From the NCBI GenBank assembly GCA_002211745.1, contig CP022114.1, positions 2,822,645 to 2,886,644 of the forward strand: a DNA stretch of 64,000 bases, given 5' to 3'. A model generated the notes under the pieces. It saw nothing but the letters and a program-made list of their open reading frames with translations. It was not told the DNA's origin and did not search any database. Made by a program: the position numbers and the translations under genes. This document shows positions 18,267 to 28,627 of this stretch, one piece after another; positions within the stretch are counted from its first letter, which is position 1, and the number at the start of each line of letters is the position of its first letter. This DNA comes from Kluyvera genomosp. 3 (GTDB lineage Bacteria; Pseudomonadota; Gammaproteobacteria; Enterobacterales; Enterobacteriaceae).

Positions 18267-19505
18267 TCATTTCCCTTTGTGACGGGTGATGCCTCGTAAA
18301 TAACAGTAGATTCAGGCTGATTATTACCACACAACAAAAAAATAGAGCAGAAGGACGTAATAAACACAGCGCACCCCATAATTAAGTAGGAGTGAGCAAA
18401 GCCGATGGTGTCATAGCTAAATCCGGCCAGCGGTGAAATTATCGTACCAATGATAGAACTCGTACAGGCAAAACCAACCAGATATAACGTCGAAGAGAGG
18501 CGCTGATCAAAATTTAACGTGATATATTTGAACATCGAAACCAGGAGTACCGGCAATTCAGCTACGTGCAAAAGTTTAGTTATAAAAATCGGTAAGGGTC
18601 CCACCACCAACCCTGAACCGATCATTCTCATTGACATAACCATGCCTGCAAAGATCAGTCCATTCTTCGCACCAATTTTATTGACCAGCCATGGTGCGCA
18701 GAATAATCCCGCAGCTTCCAGGAATACCTGTGCGGAATTGAGGTAACCGAACATGGTGGCCCCTGTTGAGGCGTTTCAAACTGCGCCACAAAATAGACAG
18801 AGAACTGCTGATCGTAAACATTATAAATGCAGGAACCGACCACAAAGAAAATCAGCGCCCAAAAACGTGGAAGCGTCAACAAACGTAGCGCATCGGTCAG
18901 AGAAACGTTGCTATTCTTATCACTCGCCAACTGCGCGTGGGCCGCGCTATCCCCAGCCGCAGCGCGGTGAGTACCGAAAAAAAGAGTACGCCGCCAACGG
19001 AGGCTAGCAGGAAATTAAGCCGGGGATCGATATTAAACAAAATGCCAGTAAAAAAACTTGCTACTGCCCAGCCCAGCGAACCGCCGAACCGTGCGCGTCC
19101 AAACTCGAAGTTATCGCGTCGCCCAACGCGTTCAGTAAACGACTCCAGTACGCCAATACCGCCGTTATAGGCCATGCCAATATAAAAACCACCGAAAATA
19201 CTTCCGAGAATAAGACTGATATGCAACAAATGGCCAAATAAAATAAAAACTGGGCCTGATAATGTCAATAACACAGCCAGATACCACAGTAAGTTTTTAC
19301 GCAACCCGAGTTTATCCTGAATAAAGCCATAACACACTTGCGCACAAAGTGCCGAAACCGATAGCGCAGAAAATATCAACCCTGTTTGCGTGGCCTGTAA
19401 ACCGATAGTTTGATGAAGCCATACTGAAAGCAAGGATTGAAATGATGACCATGAGAAAAAAAAGAAAAACATTAACAAGCAAAGAATTAATTGATTCCGT
19501 TTCAT
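18263..19505 (-). CDS. LacY-family oligosaccharide:H+ symporter 1, two frameshifts
   Basis: About 414 residues, twelve membrane segments, once one G is restored near 18932 (RLGDSAAHAQ) and near 18758 (TPQQGATMFGYLN). LacY landmarks: the loop 2-3 motif GFIQDKLGLRKNLLW, ESFTERVGRRDNFEFGRARFGGSLGWA matching the ERxxRxxxFEYGxxRxxGSLGWA region of LacY, and the FDQQ-like YDQQFSVYF in the second half. The glutamate and arginines used for sugar and proton binding are conserved by eye. Galactosides are the likely substrate given the GH42 partner. Its ribosome-binding region is preceded by a tiny leader frame. It is separated by 380 bases from the acetyltransferase, so a second promoter is possible. 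Confidence 0.9.
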
Positions 19506-19521
19506 AAGAACACATCCCGTA

Positions 19522-19569
19522 TCATTTTAAAAAAATGAAAACCCAACCATCCTTAATAACAAGGGTCAT
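19522..19569 (-). CDS. Putative 15-residue leader peptide before permease 1
   Basis: ATG with an optimal GGAGGAG five bases upstream opens a 15-codon frame (MTLVIKDGWVFIFLK) whose TGA lies 16 bases before the permease ATG. The permease itself has no comparable Shine-Dalgarno sequence, so translation could be delivered by the leader. It may instead be chance; no conservation can be tested here. Confidence 0.35.
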   Translation of the reverse strand: MTLVIKDGWVFIFLK

Positions 19570-19803
19570 ATTCTCCTCCATAGTAGTGAAGATCCATTAT
19601 CATTTTTTACTTTTTAATTATGTTTTTTCATTATGTGAGCAAAAACAATTTGTAAATTACATGTGAAACCCGGCCTGAGAGATTAGTCACACTCCCTAAG
19701 AATGAATAATCATTTATAATACCAATAAAAGTTTTCGTATTCCTGGCACAAGAAATCCTATAAACAGCCCAAATTAATAATGGTATATTATCGAAACGCA
19801 AAT

Positions 19804-19836
19804 TTCCGTTGACACAAATCAGATGCGTCAACGGAA
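19804..19836. terminator. Hairpin after the acetyltransferase gene
   Basis: Ten-base arms TTCCGTTGAC and GTCAACGGAA around a 13-base loop, about 50 bases past the acetyltransferase stop. There is no strong T-run on the operon strand, so it may be partial termination or an mRNA end. The remaining 19570-19803 is AT-rich and may hold a promoter for permease 1. Confidence 0.5.
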
Positions 19837-19887
19837 TGATTGATACTTATCATCCGTGCGGAAAATACGCTTTTCTCTCGAAAGCCA

Positions 19888-20462
19888 TCATTCCCACTCC
19901 CGGGCATCCTCTGGCGTAATCGTGCGCAATACCCGGCACGGAACGCCGACCGCTACCACATCTGGCGGTATCGAGTGGGTTACCACGCTCCCGGCGCCAA
20001 TCACCGAGTTACGACCAATGGTCACTCCGGGATTAATGATCACGCCGGTCCCTAGCCAGACGCCATCTTCAATGGTGACCGGCAATGAGAATTGTCCTTT
20101 TTTACGAGCTACGGGGTCAATCGGATGCCCGCAGTAGAAATGGTTACATTAGGTGCAATCATCACGTTATCGCCGATCGTTATCCGCGCATCATCCACTA
20201 GTGTAAGATTAAAATTGGCATAAAAATTATCGCCAATCGAAGTATGCTCACCATAGGCAAGATTAATTGGCGGCTCGATCCAGCAATTAATACCAATGCA
20301 TCCAAACATCCGCTGTAAAATCTCATTGCGTAAGTCAATATCAAATGGATGTGAATGATTATACTGATACGCCAGTGCTTTCCCCATCATCCTTTTTTCC
20401 GGCAACCCATCACCCATATCGGTGTACAGTTTACCGCTATTCATTAACACTTCAATATCCAT
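19888..20462 (-). CDS. LacA-like galactoside/maltose O-acetyltransferase, one frameshift
   Basis: About 191 residues after adding one G near 20122, which restores STAGHPIDPVARKKGQFSLPVTIEDGVWLG. It shows left-handed beta-helix hexapeptide repeats (IGDNVMIAPNV, IEDGVWLGTGVIINPGVTIG, NSVIGAGSVV), the catalytic histidine in AGHP, and the N-terminal MAC domain (SGKLYTDMGDGLPEKRMMGKAL). It transfers acetyl from acetyl-CoA to sugar 6-hydroxyls, a detoxifying step for non-metabolised galactosides. GGTGG lies before ATG 20462. It sits between two permeases, echoing lacZYA. Confidence 0.9.
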
Positions 20463-20488
20463 ATTTCCACCAATTAATTGGCTACAAT

Positions 20489-21749
20489 TTAAAATGCTGT
20501 TCCCGTCTGAGGCGCCAGTGCAGCGTTCTCGGTTTTCGTTAGCGTAAATACTGATATGATCGTAAACGTGAGAGCAATACAGCCAAAGATCATATAGGTA
20601 TGCTGAAAACCGATGCTATCATACATTTTCCCTGCAAAGGAGGACATGAATACTGAAGCGACTTTCGAAACGACCTGATTACCTACCAAATAGATAGTGG
20701 CCGATAATAATGGATTGAATACGCCAGTAATATATTTAAATATACCGATCAGCAGGAATGGCACTTCCAGCGCATGTAGCATTTTTAATGCGATAATTTC
20801 GGTCGTGGTCGTTGCCAGCGAAGAACCGATCATTCGCGTCGCCATCACCAACCCGGCCAACAGCAGCGTATTCTTCGCGCCGATACGGTTGATTATCCAT
20901 GGAGAACAGAACATCACGATAGCGTTGCACACTTCTCCTGCCGTAGTGACCACTCCAAAGGCCTGATTACCCGCTTCCGGAGTGGCAAAGAACGATTTAA
21001 AGAATGTGGCAAACTGTTGGTCATAGGTATCATAAATACAGGATACCCTACGACATACAGCATCATCATCCACAATTTGCGCTGACCGAACAGATTCAGG
21101 ACCGTTTTTAAGTCGACCATCGGACGGTTAGCCCCAACGCTCCATCACCTCCGCGCTTGAGCTATACTGCGGTCTGGCGATCGCCACCAGCACAAGCAGA
21201 ACGACAGCGGCTGCCGACCCCATCCAGAATACCCAGTCCGGGTTAATGCCAAATAAAATGCCGGAGATAGTTGCACAAAGCCCCAACCTAAGCAGCCAAA
21301 CGTCCGCGCTCGACCGTACTCAAAGCCGGTATGGCGGCTAACGCGCTCGACGTAGGCCTCCATCACCCCGCGCCAGCGGAAAAAACAAAACCAATATACA
21401 GCCTGCGCTCAACGCCCCAGCCAGATATTTAACCGTAATAAAGGCCGAAGATATACAGAAAAAATGGCGCAATAAAAACCAGCAGGATCGTGACAATCCA
21501 AATAAGATTCTTTTTCATACCCAACTTATCAGAAATAAAACCTAATATAGGCTGAAAACAAATAGCGGCCAGCGATAAACTGGAAAATACAATTCCGACG
21601 TCAGTTCGGCTTAAGCCAATATTATCAGAAAGCCAAATGGGTAAAAAAGGAAAACAGGTAGCCATGATAAAGAAATAGATAAAAAAGAAAAATCCAAATA
21701 TCCAAAAGTTGGGGTTACGGACGTAACTACCCGATGCTATCGCATTCAT
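20489..21749 (-). CDS. LacY/RafB-family oligosaccharide:H+ symporter 2, several frameshifts
   Basis: About 420 residues when breaks near 21425, 21365, 21270, 21145 and 21070 are bridged. The start SGSYVRNPNFWIFGFFFFIYFF is the LacY/RafB/CscB N-terminus. LGFISDKLGMKKNLIW is the loop 2-3 motif, EAYVERVSRHTGFEYGRARTFG the helix IV-V substrate region, and YDTYDQQFATFF helix VII. ATG 21749 has GGAG nine bases upstream; ATG 21764 is an alternative. It follows the alpha-galactosidase by 45 bases, so raffinose or melibiose uptake is likely (inference). It is clearly diverged from permease 1, which argues for different substrates. Confidence 0.88.
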
Positions 21750-21794
21750 TTTAAATTTCTCCATTATGGGCCGCAATAATGCGGCCCGTTGTGA

Positions 21795-23912
21795 TTACGA
21801 ACGCTGTAAACTAATCAGAATTGCACTTTCAGGATCAAGCACCGGTAATACGAGCCCTGCTTTTTGTAACCACTCTCCGGTAGCCGTTTGCGGCGTTTTC
21901 AGCCACTCTGGCAATTTATGCATCGTGTGTCCGCCTTGCCCATCAGTTGGAAAGTCGATGGGTCTAACAAGGTTATTTGATAACGCGCTCCCGCCTCCAG
22001 ACCGGCAAAATGCAGTGGCGAAGTTAGCGAGTAGTCCGGCATCGCCAGCTGGCTGACAAGATACAGTGCCTGACTTTTGTCTTCGCTCACAACGCCGTGC
22101 GCCAGCGTCGTGTTATCCGACATATCCATTCGCCAGTACACACCATGATGAATCAGCTCACGCCACTGTTTATAAAGCGCGGCATATTTCCGATAACCTT
22201 CCCATTCCTGGTCATCCACCTTCACCGGATCCAGCTCTAACCCCATGTGGCCAAACAGCGCCGTCAACCTCGAAATGCAATGCTGTGCTGACGAGACGTA
22301 GAATGGCAGTTGGCACTGCCAATATGTGCCCCATGACCTCCGGTGGGAAGAAATAGCTCATCCCTCGCTGGATAGTGTTGCGTTCCAGAGCATCGTTACA
22401 GTCCGACGCCCAAAAACGGTGGCTGCGTTTAAGCACTTCATAATCAATACGACCGCCGCCGGAGGAGCAGGCTTCAAATTCAACATGAGGGAATCGTGCG
22501 ACCAGCGTATCCAACAGACGATAGTATTGATGCGTTTGTGCGTTGGCAGCAGCTTTGCCGTTGTGCCCTGGCTGCACCAGCACGCGGTTCATGTCCCACT
22601 TTATGTAATCAATAGGATGTTCACCCAACAGCCACGTCATCCGTTCAAGTAGAAAATCAAAGACCTGTGGAATATTCAGATCCAACACATACTGATGACG
22701 CCCCTGCAACGGCGTATAGCCGGTAACGTTAATACCCAGTCAGGATGGGCGCGATACAGGTCGGAATCAGGGCTAATCATTTCCGGTTCAACCCAAATAC
22801 CAAATTCCATGCCCAGCACCTTAACGTGGTTGATAACTGGCATCAGGCCGTCAGGATATTTTTTCTCATCGACATACCAGTCGCCGAGTGCTGCCCGGTC
22901 ATCATTGCGTCCTCTAAACCAGCCATCGTCGATGATAAAACGTTCAACACCAAGCGCAGCTGCTTCATCGGCCATCCGCATGATGTACTGCGGATCGTGA
23001 GCAAAATAGATGCCTTCCCAGGTATTCAAGTGCACGGGGCGCGGCTTATCACCAGGGAAGCGAATAATCTGCTCGCGCAGATAACGGTGGAACTGCTGGC
23101 TCATGCCATTCAGCCCCTGCGCGGAATAGCTGGCAAAAAGCTGAGGCGTCCATAACGTGTCGCCTTCGGCCAGCGCAACCTCTCCGGACAGATAGAGCGC
23201 CTCAGCCTGAAGATAGCGGCGACCGTCAGTTTTCACTGCCGCTCGTAGGCGATGGTTGCCACTCCAGCCTAAATGCACGCCCACACTTCTCCCTGCATTT
23301 CACTAAAGGCTGGGCTGCCGATAACCAGCGCCGGAAAATGTTCGTGCGATGTGCGTCCGCGGCGGTTTTCTAGCACATAGCTGTCGTGGTCGAGCATCAT
23401 ACGGTGCGGCTGAAACTCATGCACCCAGCGGCCATGAAATGCCAGTACTTCGCGCGCATGTTCTGCCACTGGCAGCGTCACCGCCAGGCGGTCAACCTGC
23501 CACAGGTCCGCTCGCAGGTTAGTAATGCCATGGCGAAGACTTAAAACGCCGCTCTTATCCAACGCGATTTCACTGCTCAAACGCAGCCCGGCATGCGTGT
23601 CCTCGCTGATTAAGGTCAGTTGATTTCCATTTTGTAGCACTTCTGCGGTAGTAAACTTCGGCGAACCATTAAGTCCTTGACGATGCCCTTCGATCCCAGG
23701 CGCACCAAACAGACCGTGACTCAATTCCGCCATAAGCGTTAACGGAGCATCCACATCAAGACCGGTATTCACCAAAGGACGATCCAGCGTTATCGCATCC
23801 AGTGGCGAGTAATGGTGAATATGTGGCCCCAATAAATAATTTCAGCAAATGGATGTGTTCGAATAATGATATCGGTCGCGTCATTGTGTAAACGGATGAT
23901 TGATTCAGACAT
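21795..23912 (-). CDS. GH36 alpha-galactosidase (RafA/AgaA type), four frameshifts
   Basis: About 708 residues when corrected near 23830 (IIYWGPHIHHY), 23275, 22690 and 21935, the length of RafA. An N-terminal beta-sandwich precedes the catalytic barrel. The nucleophile aspartate is in YIKWDMNRVLVQPG, the acid/base aspartate in RFWASDCNDALER; IIDDGWFRGRNDD and WVEPEMISPDSDLYRAHPDW also line the site. No signal peptide is present, so it acts on imported sugar. ATG 23912 opens MSESIIRLHNDATDIIIRT. It is the first gene after the repressor, and the two palindromic operators lie directly upstream. Confidence 0.94.
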
Positions 23913-23948
23913 AAGACCCTCTCCTGCGATAGTGGCCTTATCGTTGAT

Positions 23949-23962
23949 CCGAAACGTTTCGG
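23949..23962. promoter_or_regulatory. LacI-family operator 1 of the galactoside operon
   Basis: CCGAAACGTTTCGG, a perfect 14-base palindrome with the central CG typical of LacI/GalR operators, 37 bases upstream of the GH36 start. It would bind the repressor encoded just upstream. Confidence 0.85.
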
Positions 23963-23969
23963 GTGCAAT

Positions 23970-23983
23970 CCAAAACGTTTCGG
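23970..23983. promoter_or_regulatory. LacI-family operator 2 of the galactoside operon
   Basis: CCAAAACGTTTCGG, one mismatch from a perfect palindrome, centred 21 bases (two helical turns) from operator 1, so both dimers would lie on the same DNA face. Confidence 0.82.
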
Positions 23984-24022
23984 TTTTGTGATCTAACGAA
24001 TAAATCCGCCGAAAAGAAAATA

Positions 24023-25018
24023 TCAGCGTTTATTGTGGGGGAGAAATTCTGGCTGCCAGAGTACCTGTAGCGATGCGATATCTTCACCCGCAATCAGTTG
24101 CCTGACCATCGCGGCAATCTGCCGCCCTACGCTGTGGCGTGTTGACTCAATAATGGCCCGACGGAACATCAATGATGCTATCTTCCGATAATCCATCATA
24201 GACCACGAGCGACACGCGATTATCGCCGGTCAGTAGCCCATGCTGATTAAGCGCCATCGCCACACCATCACCAGCAACGTTGCCATCCGTGATCACCGCC
24301 GTCGGCCCTGGTTCACTGCCGCGCAATTGCTCCTGCATGACCTGATATCCCATGCGGCGAGTCGGCGGCGGGCAAAGCAACAAGCGAACGGGTAAGCCAG
24401 CCTCGTTCATCGCATCGACATATCCCGGCGGCGCAACAGCAGGAATGCACGCTCGGTGTCTTCACTAAACATCGTAATACGTTGATGCCCTTGGGCTATC
24501 AGATAGCGCGTCGCCTGATAAGTCCCGACATAGTTATCAAAATCAAACCAGGCGTAAGGATTGGCAAGATTGCTGCGTCCCAGGGCCAGAAAGGGGAAAC
24601 CAGCTTCCTGCAGCTGCATCAGGCGCGGATCGTTATCCAGCGTGTGCGATACAATCAACGCATCAACCCGCCCACTTTGCACCAGCCGCATATAGCCGTG
24701 CTGGCTCGATTTATCATCATCAGCGATCAAGAGCAAATCAATTTCATCGCGCGCCAGCTCACGGCTAACCACCCCCACCATCTCAAGGAACACATTGTTG
24801 CTCAGCGGTGCCGACTGAGTAGGAAAGACCAGGCCGACGGCACCAATCTTCCCCATCTTCAGCCGACGGGCAAAAGTATTAGGCCGATAACCACGACGCA
24901 CCGCTTCCGCTTCTACCCGAGCTCGCGTCTCCTTAGACACATCGTCATAGCCGTTCAAGGCGCGGCTGACCGTCGTCACAGAAATCCCCAGTTTTTTTGC
25001 GATAGCTTTAAGTGACAT
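24023..25018 (-). CDS. LacI/GalR-family repressor of the galactoside operon, two breaks
   Basis: About 333 residues. The N-terminal HTH and hinge are textbook: SLKAIAKKLGISVTTVSRAL, then KETRARVEAEAVRRGYRPN. A periplasmic-binding-like sensor follows (IGAVGLVFPTQSAP, DALIVSHTLDND, WFDFDNYVGTYQATRYLI, PTAVITDGNVAGDGVAMAL). Adding one G near 24420 joins the first two parts (LLRRRGYVDAMNEAG). The second break, near 24160, needs a two-base addition or a one-base removal to reach ESTRHSVGRQIAAMVRQLIAGE, unlike the other breaks. ATG 25018 is the family start. It is codirectional with and 110 bases from GH36. An alpha-galactoside or galactose-like inducer is likely. Confidence 0.88.
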
Positions 25019-25110
25019 CTGTTTCCCTGCAAACAAATATAAATAGTGATAGCTGTCAGCACTATACACGACTCAGGCAACCGTCACTAAAGGCATATGA
25101 ATACAAAAAA

Positions 25111-25133
25111 GCCCGGCAGGGTCGCTGCCGGGC
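25111..25133 (-). terminator. Terminator of the chb operon
   Basis: GCCCGGCAG-GGTCG-CTGCCGGGC followed on the minus strand by TTTTTTG, 26 bases past the chbG stop. Confidence 0.93.
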
Positions 25134-25159
25134 AAAGGGTTGAGGGGTAAAACAACAGA

Positions 25160-25914
25160 TTACACGTCGCGGTAAGTGCCGAGGCGGTAGCCTCGCTCCG
25201 CGATGGCATATTTCAGCGAAGCAGAGGTCAGGACATCCAGCTCCGCCAGTCGTGGGTAGCAATAGGCGCTGCCCATAATAGTGTTGTCGACAAATGCCGG
25301 ATGGCACATCATTTCCAACGATGCTTCGCCGCGTGCGGTCGAGGCGTCAAGCGCCTGCAGGAACAGGGCTTCAGAAACAGCGTCACCGTAGAACTCGCTG
25401 CTAAACCCTTCGCTGCTGCGCAGCCCTTCCGGGATGGCAAATGAATAAGGGATAGTGCGATCAATACGCAGCGCGATACCCTTGGATTTCGCAAACTCGG
25501 CCACCAGCGGAAAGATCTGCGGGATCATATGCACATGGTGGTGGCTGTCAAAATGTGTCGGCTCAGCGTCGAACAGGTCGACAAAACGCTGATACTGACA
25601 CGCCAGTTCACGCTCAATCTCGTCCAACGGCAGCGCATTTTCCTCGGCCACCTGCCAGATCCACTTACCGAGTTTGCCTTCGCGGGCCAGGCCCGGCATC
25701 GGCGTCAACGGTTCGCCAGCGTGAGCACAAAGTGCATGCCCACCGCCAGCTCTGGCGTACGGCGGCTCAGTTGAGCCGCGTGGTCAATAGCCGCGCCGTT
25801 AACCAGCGCGGTGGTGGACGTGACCAGTCCGTTCTTACAGGCGTCGAGGATGCCGTAGTTCTGCCCTTTACTCAGGCCAAAATCGTCGGCGTTCACGATT
25901 AACAAACGTTCCAT
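25160..25914 (-). CDS. chbG: Chitooligosaccharide deacetylase ChbG, one frameshift
   Basis: About 251 residues with one base restored near 25707 (HFVLTLAxPLTPMPG). YdjC-family metal enzyme: [11 protein letters not shown] with the aspartate pair, [20 protein letters not shown] with the metal histidines, and MCHPAFVDN. It removes one acetyl group from chitobiose-6-phosphate (and chitotriose-6-phosphate), a step needed for ChbF action and for ChbR induction. It is the last gene of chbBCARFG. ATG 25914 gives the K-12 start [13 protein letters not shown]. Confidence 0.95.
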
Positions 25915-25925
25915 CATGCCTCCTG

Positions 25926-27271
25926 TCACTGTTTCAGTTTCTCCACGGTGGCAGCGAAGTTCGGCAACCATTTTTCATGGGCCAGAATCAGTTCGCGCGC
26001 CAGAATCTCTGCATCTTTATCAGAGTGGATCAGCGGGCTTAAGTTCAGTGCCAACAGCACATCGTTAAATTCACCGCTGATCGCTGCCTTACTGGCCGCG
26101 ATTTCAAAGCCTTTGATGGTATGGATCAGACCCAGTACTTTCTCGTCAAAATGCGTGACGCGCGGATGCGGTTTCGCGCCGTCGCGGCCCAGGATAGAGG
26201 TGACTTCAATCGCCCAATCCGCCGGGATGTTGTCGATATGACCGTGGTGCGGAATATTCACGTAGTGTTCAGTCTGCTTATCGTTGTAGATAGCGTTGAT
26301 CACCTCACACGCCGCATCGGAGTAATAGGCCCCGCCGCGCTGTTCCAGCTCTTTCGGCTTGACGTTCAGGTCCGGATTTTTGTACAGCTCAAACAGCTGC
26401 TTCTCAACCTTCTGCACCACCTGCGCACGCGCGCCGCCTTTGTAATACTCGCCCATTTCGATAGCCAGCATCTCTTTCTGCTTGAAGTAGTACAGCAGAT
26501 AAGAGCACGGCAGCAGATTCAGAGAACGCAGCAGGCCTTCGCTAAACGGCATATCGAAAATGTTTTTCACGGTGTTCGCCGACAGCGTACCGGAGGCCAC
26601 GCCATCCAGCAGTTCAGCAAAACGAGACTCGCCGTTGACCAGCACATCGCGCACGAAAACCATGTGGTTCAGGCCGAACAGGTCGATGGAAAGATCATCT
26701 TTCTCACTCAGGCGCAATACGTCAGTGAAGAACATCTTCATGCCGATTGGAATGTTGCACACGCCGATAAAGCGTTTGAAATTGGTGTGGCGATAGACCG
26801 CTTCGGTCACCATTCCCGCCGGGTTGGTAAAGTTAATCACCCACGCGTTCGGGCATACTTCTTCCACATCTTTAATGATGTCGAAAATCACCGGAATGGT
26901 ACGCAGACCTTTAAACAGGCCGCCAGCGCCGTTGGTTTCCTGCCCCAGGTAACCATGGCTCAGCGGAATACGTTCATCTTTCTCACGGCTTTGAGCTGAC
27001 CAACGCGCAGCTGCGTAGTCACAAAGTCGGCACCTTCGAGCGCTTCGCGGCGATTCAGCGTCTTATAGACCTTCATCGGTACGCCGGCTTTTTCCACCAT
27101 GCGCTGGCAAAGGGCATGAATGATATCCAGCTTCTCCTGGCCATCTTCAACATCAACCAGCCACAGTTCGCTGACCGGCAGTTCGTGATAACGCTTGAGA
27201 AAACCTTCCAGCAATTCCGGCGTATAGCTGCTACCACCACCAATTGTGACGACTTTTAATTTCTGGCTCAT
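25926..27271 (-). CDS. chbF: 6-phospho-beta-glucosidase ChbF (GH4), one frameshift
   Basis: About 449 residues with one C restored near 26985 ([20 protein letters not shown]). The GH4 NAD-binding loop is [17 protein letters not shown]. The metal-binding cysteine region is GVCNIPIGM and histidines are in [25 protein letters not shown] is typical. It cleaves monodeacetylated chitobiose-6-phosphate and cellobiose-6-phosphate by an NAD+ and Mn2+ dependent redox mechanism. ATG 27271 (MSQKLKV) has AAAGAGATG upstream. It overlaps nothing and follows chbR after about 100 bases holding an intercistronic hairpin. Confidence 0.95.
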
Positions 27272-27351
27272 CTCTTTCTCCCTCGTGATCCACAAGTAAA
27301 CGTGGGTTACCCTCCACATTATACGTGGATAGTTAAAGTCTTTAATTCAGA

Positions 27352-27372
27352 GCTGCGGAGTGATTCCGCAGC
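27352..27372. other. Intercistronic hairpin between chbR and chbF
   Basis: GCTGCGGA-GTGAT-TCCGCAGC stem immediately after the chbR stop, without a T-run. It probably protects or tunes the upstream mRNA rather than ending transcription. Confidence 0.6.
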
Positions 27373-27375
27373 GCG

Positions 27376-28215
27376 TTATTTGATAATCGTCAGCTGTTTG
27401 CGATAATTGCTCGGTGTGAATGAGGTTAGCTTCTTGAAAGTTTTAATAAACAAACTTGGGCTACTATAACCTGACTCATACGCAATATCGGTCACCGAGT
27501 AATTCGTTATTTCTAGCTGTTTCTTGGCAAAGTTGATGCGGATGTCATTAATAATCTGCATCGGCGTTTTACCATAATAGCGTTGGGTGGCTCGGGTTAA
27601 ATATTCCTGGGTTTTCCCGGATAACTCGACCATATTCTCCAACGCGCCTTCACCAAACTTTAATTTATCGTGCATGGCTTCGACAGTAGATTTTAACCAC
27701 TGCGGCGTTACATCCTGCGCCTGTTCTTCGCGATAATGGCGTAAGCGATTAATCACGTAGAAGGAAACCAGTTCAATAAATTCGTCAAATTCCGTTTCAC
27801 GAAAGTGCAGTGACGAAATAACCGACTCAATGTAACTAAGAAACGTGCTTTTAATCGAATAGACTTGTGATGCAACCAGCGCAAACGGAACCAGCGACTG
27901 ATAGTGGGTATCGAAGAAATCTTTGCTGATCCCAACGTTGAGGATTCGCGTCGCGCCAAACTCATAGAAGCTCTGGTGATGTGAACCCATCGGGATAAAC
28001 ACAAAGTCTCCGCGCTCCAGCATAACCCGTTTGCCGTTTATCTCCTGATAGTAGCGCCCGGTCAGTACGATAGTGAATTCGTAGTAGTCATGCTGGTGCA
28101 GCCCGCTGATGCTTTCCGTTTTGTTGTAGATGAAGACATGAAAATTCTTACCGTTAAAGAGCTGTTGTTCTCGGGCGGTGTTGATTTCCATGGTGATCAT
28201 CTTAGGTTGCCTCAT
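27376..28215 (-). CDS. chbR: AraC-family regulator ChbR of chitobiose use
   Basis: 279 residues, intact. The N-terminal cupin sensor ([38 protein letters not shown]) is followed by two AraC helix-turn-helix motifs near 190-275, ending [20 protein letters not shown]. ChbR represses chb without inducer and, with chitobiose-derived sugar phosphate, activates it together with CRP; NagC also represses. Its position inside the operon matches K-12. ATG 28215 lies eleven bases after the chbA stop. Confidence 0.95.
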   Translation of the reverse strand: MRQPKMITMEINTAREQQLFNGKNFHVFIYNKTESISGLHQHDYYEFTIVLTGRYYQEINGKRVMLERGDFVFIPMGSHHQSFYEFGATRILNVGISKDFFDTHYQSLVPFALVASQVYSIKSTFLSYIESVISSLHFRETEFDEFIELVSFYVINRLRHYREEQAQDVTPQWLKSTVEAMHDKLKFGEGALENMVELSGKTQEYLTRATQRYYGKTPMQIINDIRINFAKKQLEITNYSVTDIAYESGYSSPSLFIKTFKKLTSFTPSNYRKQLTIIK

Positions 28216-28225
28216 AGGGAAAAGC

Positions 28226-28572
28226 CTATTGTACCTTCTCGTGAAGTTCGATCAATTCAGCAACCAGCTCACGCGCTAACATTGACGTCATAAGATGATC
28301 CTGCGCATGAACCAGCACCAGGCTCACCTTCATACGGCCTTCGCCTTCATCACTTTCAATCAGCTGCGTTTGCACACGGTGCGCTTCGCTCAGCGCAACG
28401 CGGACTGTTCCATGGTCGCTTTCGCGCCAGCAAAATCACCCTGCTTCGCCTGCTTCAGCGCGGCGTAAGCCAGGCTGCGCGCCTGTCCGGAGTTGATAAT
28501 CAGGCCCATCACCACTTCTTCGAGATCGTTTTCCTGCACGTCCTCAGCAACGACACTATCCAGATCAAACAT
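28226..28572 (-). CDS. chbA: PTS chitobiose enzyme IIA, ChbA, one frameshift
   Basis: 115 residues after adding one C near 28400 ([15 protein letters not shown]). It is an all-helical IIA of the lactose/chitobiose family. The phosphorylated histidine is in [20 protein letters not shown], as read from the downstream frame. It passes phosphate from HPr to ChbB. The N-terminal [20 protein letters not shown] matches the K-12 protein. Confidence 0.94.
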
Positions 28573-28627
28573 ATTTATTCCTTTTTGTTGAGGGCGGTAT
28601 GGAGACCGGCTCCATACCGCATTGGCA

